From: Aliarcobacter lanthieri
GTDB lineage: Bacteria > Campylobacterota > Campylobacteria > Campylobacterales > Arcobacteraceae
Reading direction: 5' to 3'
DNA length: 64,000 nucleotides
NCBI RefSeq assembly: GCF_013201625.1
Contig: NZ_CP053839.1
Coordinates: 124,001 to 188,000, forward strand
Shown here: in pieces, positions 63,781 to 64,000 of the stretch
Position numbering within the stretch: position 1 is the first letter of the stretch
Layout: every line of letters starts with the position of its first letter
Notes under the pieces: generated by a model
The model's input: only the letters and a program-made list of their open reading frames with translations
Database searches by the model: none
What the model was told of the DNA's origin: nothing
Program-made: the position numbers and the translations under genes

Positions 63781-64000
63781 ATGGGTCAAACAATTACAGA
63801 AAAAATATTTAGTGAACATGTTGGAAAAAAAGTTTATGCTGGAGAGATTGTAAGAAGTCCAATTGATATGGTTATTGGAAATGATATTACAACACCTATC
63901 TCAATTAGAGCATTTGAAGAAGGCGGTTTTGAAAAATTAGCAAATCCAGATGGTTTTGCAATTGTTTTAGATCACTTTATTCCTGCAAAAGATATAGCTT
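63781..64000 (+). CDS. leuC: 3-isopropylmalate dehydratase large subunit (partial, runs off right edge)
   Basis: The first 73 residues (MGQTITEKIFSEHVGKKVYAGEIVRSP, NDITTPISIRAF, FAIVLDHFIPAKDIA) match the N-terminus of LeuC/HacA-type aconitase-family subunits, which isomerise 2- to 3-isopropylmalate for leucine synthesis with a 4Fe-4S cluster. DHFIPAKD is the diagnostic substrate-binding His motif. AGGA precedes the ATG. The cluster cysteines would lie beyond the window. Homoaconitase is possible but less likely. Confidence 0.9.
   Translation, partial: MGQTITEKIFSEHVGKKVYAGEIVRSPIDMVIGNDITTPISIRAFEEGGFEKLANPDGFAIVLDHFIPAKDIA

Overview
The window is chromosomal DNA of very low GC content from an epsilonproteobacterium (Campylobacterota), most likely an Arcobacter/Aliarcobacter relative. 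The reasons are the gene content and order (HisZ-PurA-DUF507-CarA, IspDF next to an HP1021-type orphan regulator, a STAS-fused MlaE, sulfide:quinone oxidoreductase), the A/T-rich codon use, and the compact spacing with many ATGA or TAATG overlaps. This is inference from sequence alone. I saw no prophage, insertion sequence, CRISPR array, tRNA or rRNA gene.

Layout. 1-6.9 kb: recJ (cut by the left edge), pyrG, ccoG, a double-thioredoxin periplasmic protein, coaE and purM. 7.0-10.8 kb: a sulfide-oxidation block made of a PAS histidine kinase, an OmpR-type regulator, sqr and a DUF1641 protein; the sqr promoter carries four CTTATA repeats at an exact 11-bp period. 10.8-15.7 kb: a divergent GAPDH, pirin, a DODA-type dioxygenase, a MarR regulator and three YceI-family proteins; a 17-bp operator-like sequence recurs in two of the promoters. 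15.8-20.7 kb: class V aminotransferase, hisZ, purA, DUF507 and a carA whose glutaminase active site is destroyed. 20.9-24.7 kb: pgpA, the HP1021-type regulator, ispDF and an HDOD protein. 24.8-28.2 kb: a TPP riboswitch with terminator controlling a SpeE-like protein and thiC, then mrp. 28.4-39.2 kb: hisIE, an SPFH protein, ilvE, metH, a D,D-carboxypeptidase, mnmD and luxS. 39.2-43.9 kb: a MarR-SDR pair behind a near-consensus promoter, then an Mla lipid-transport operon. 43.9-48.8 kb: a membrane protein, a HAD phosphatase, a peptide-binding protein, tenA and rpsI/rplM. 48.8-57.8 kb: the full phosphate regulon (pstS, pstC, pstA, pstB, phoU, psiE, phoB, phoR) with an EAL-CBS-GGDEF protein inserted after pstS. 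58.0-60.3 kb: an unrecognised operon of five small genes. 60.5-64 kb: prfA, rpsT, glmM, lspA and the start of leuC.

The most rewarding parts are regulatory and enzymatic. Two promoters of the pst locus share a 32-bp layout (GTAAC, TGTAAT at an 11-bp period, then TAGAAT) that looks like a lineage-specific Pho box. The sqr promoter has the same 11-bp logic beside its own two-component system. The MarR promoter is an exact TTGACA-17-TATAAT with a 12-bp palindrome filling its spacer. CarA lacks the catalytic Cys and His needed to hydrolyse glutamine although it sits in its usual operon. Several convergent gene pairs share hairpins that overlap their stop codons.
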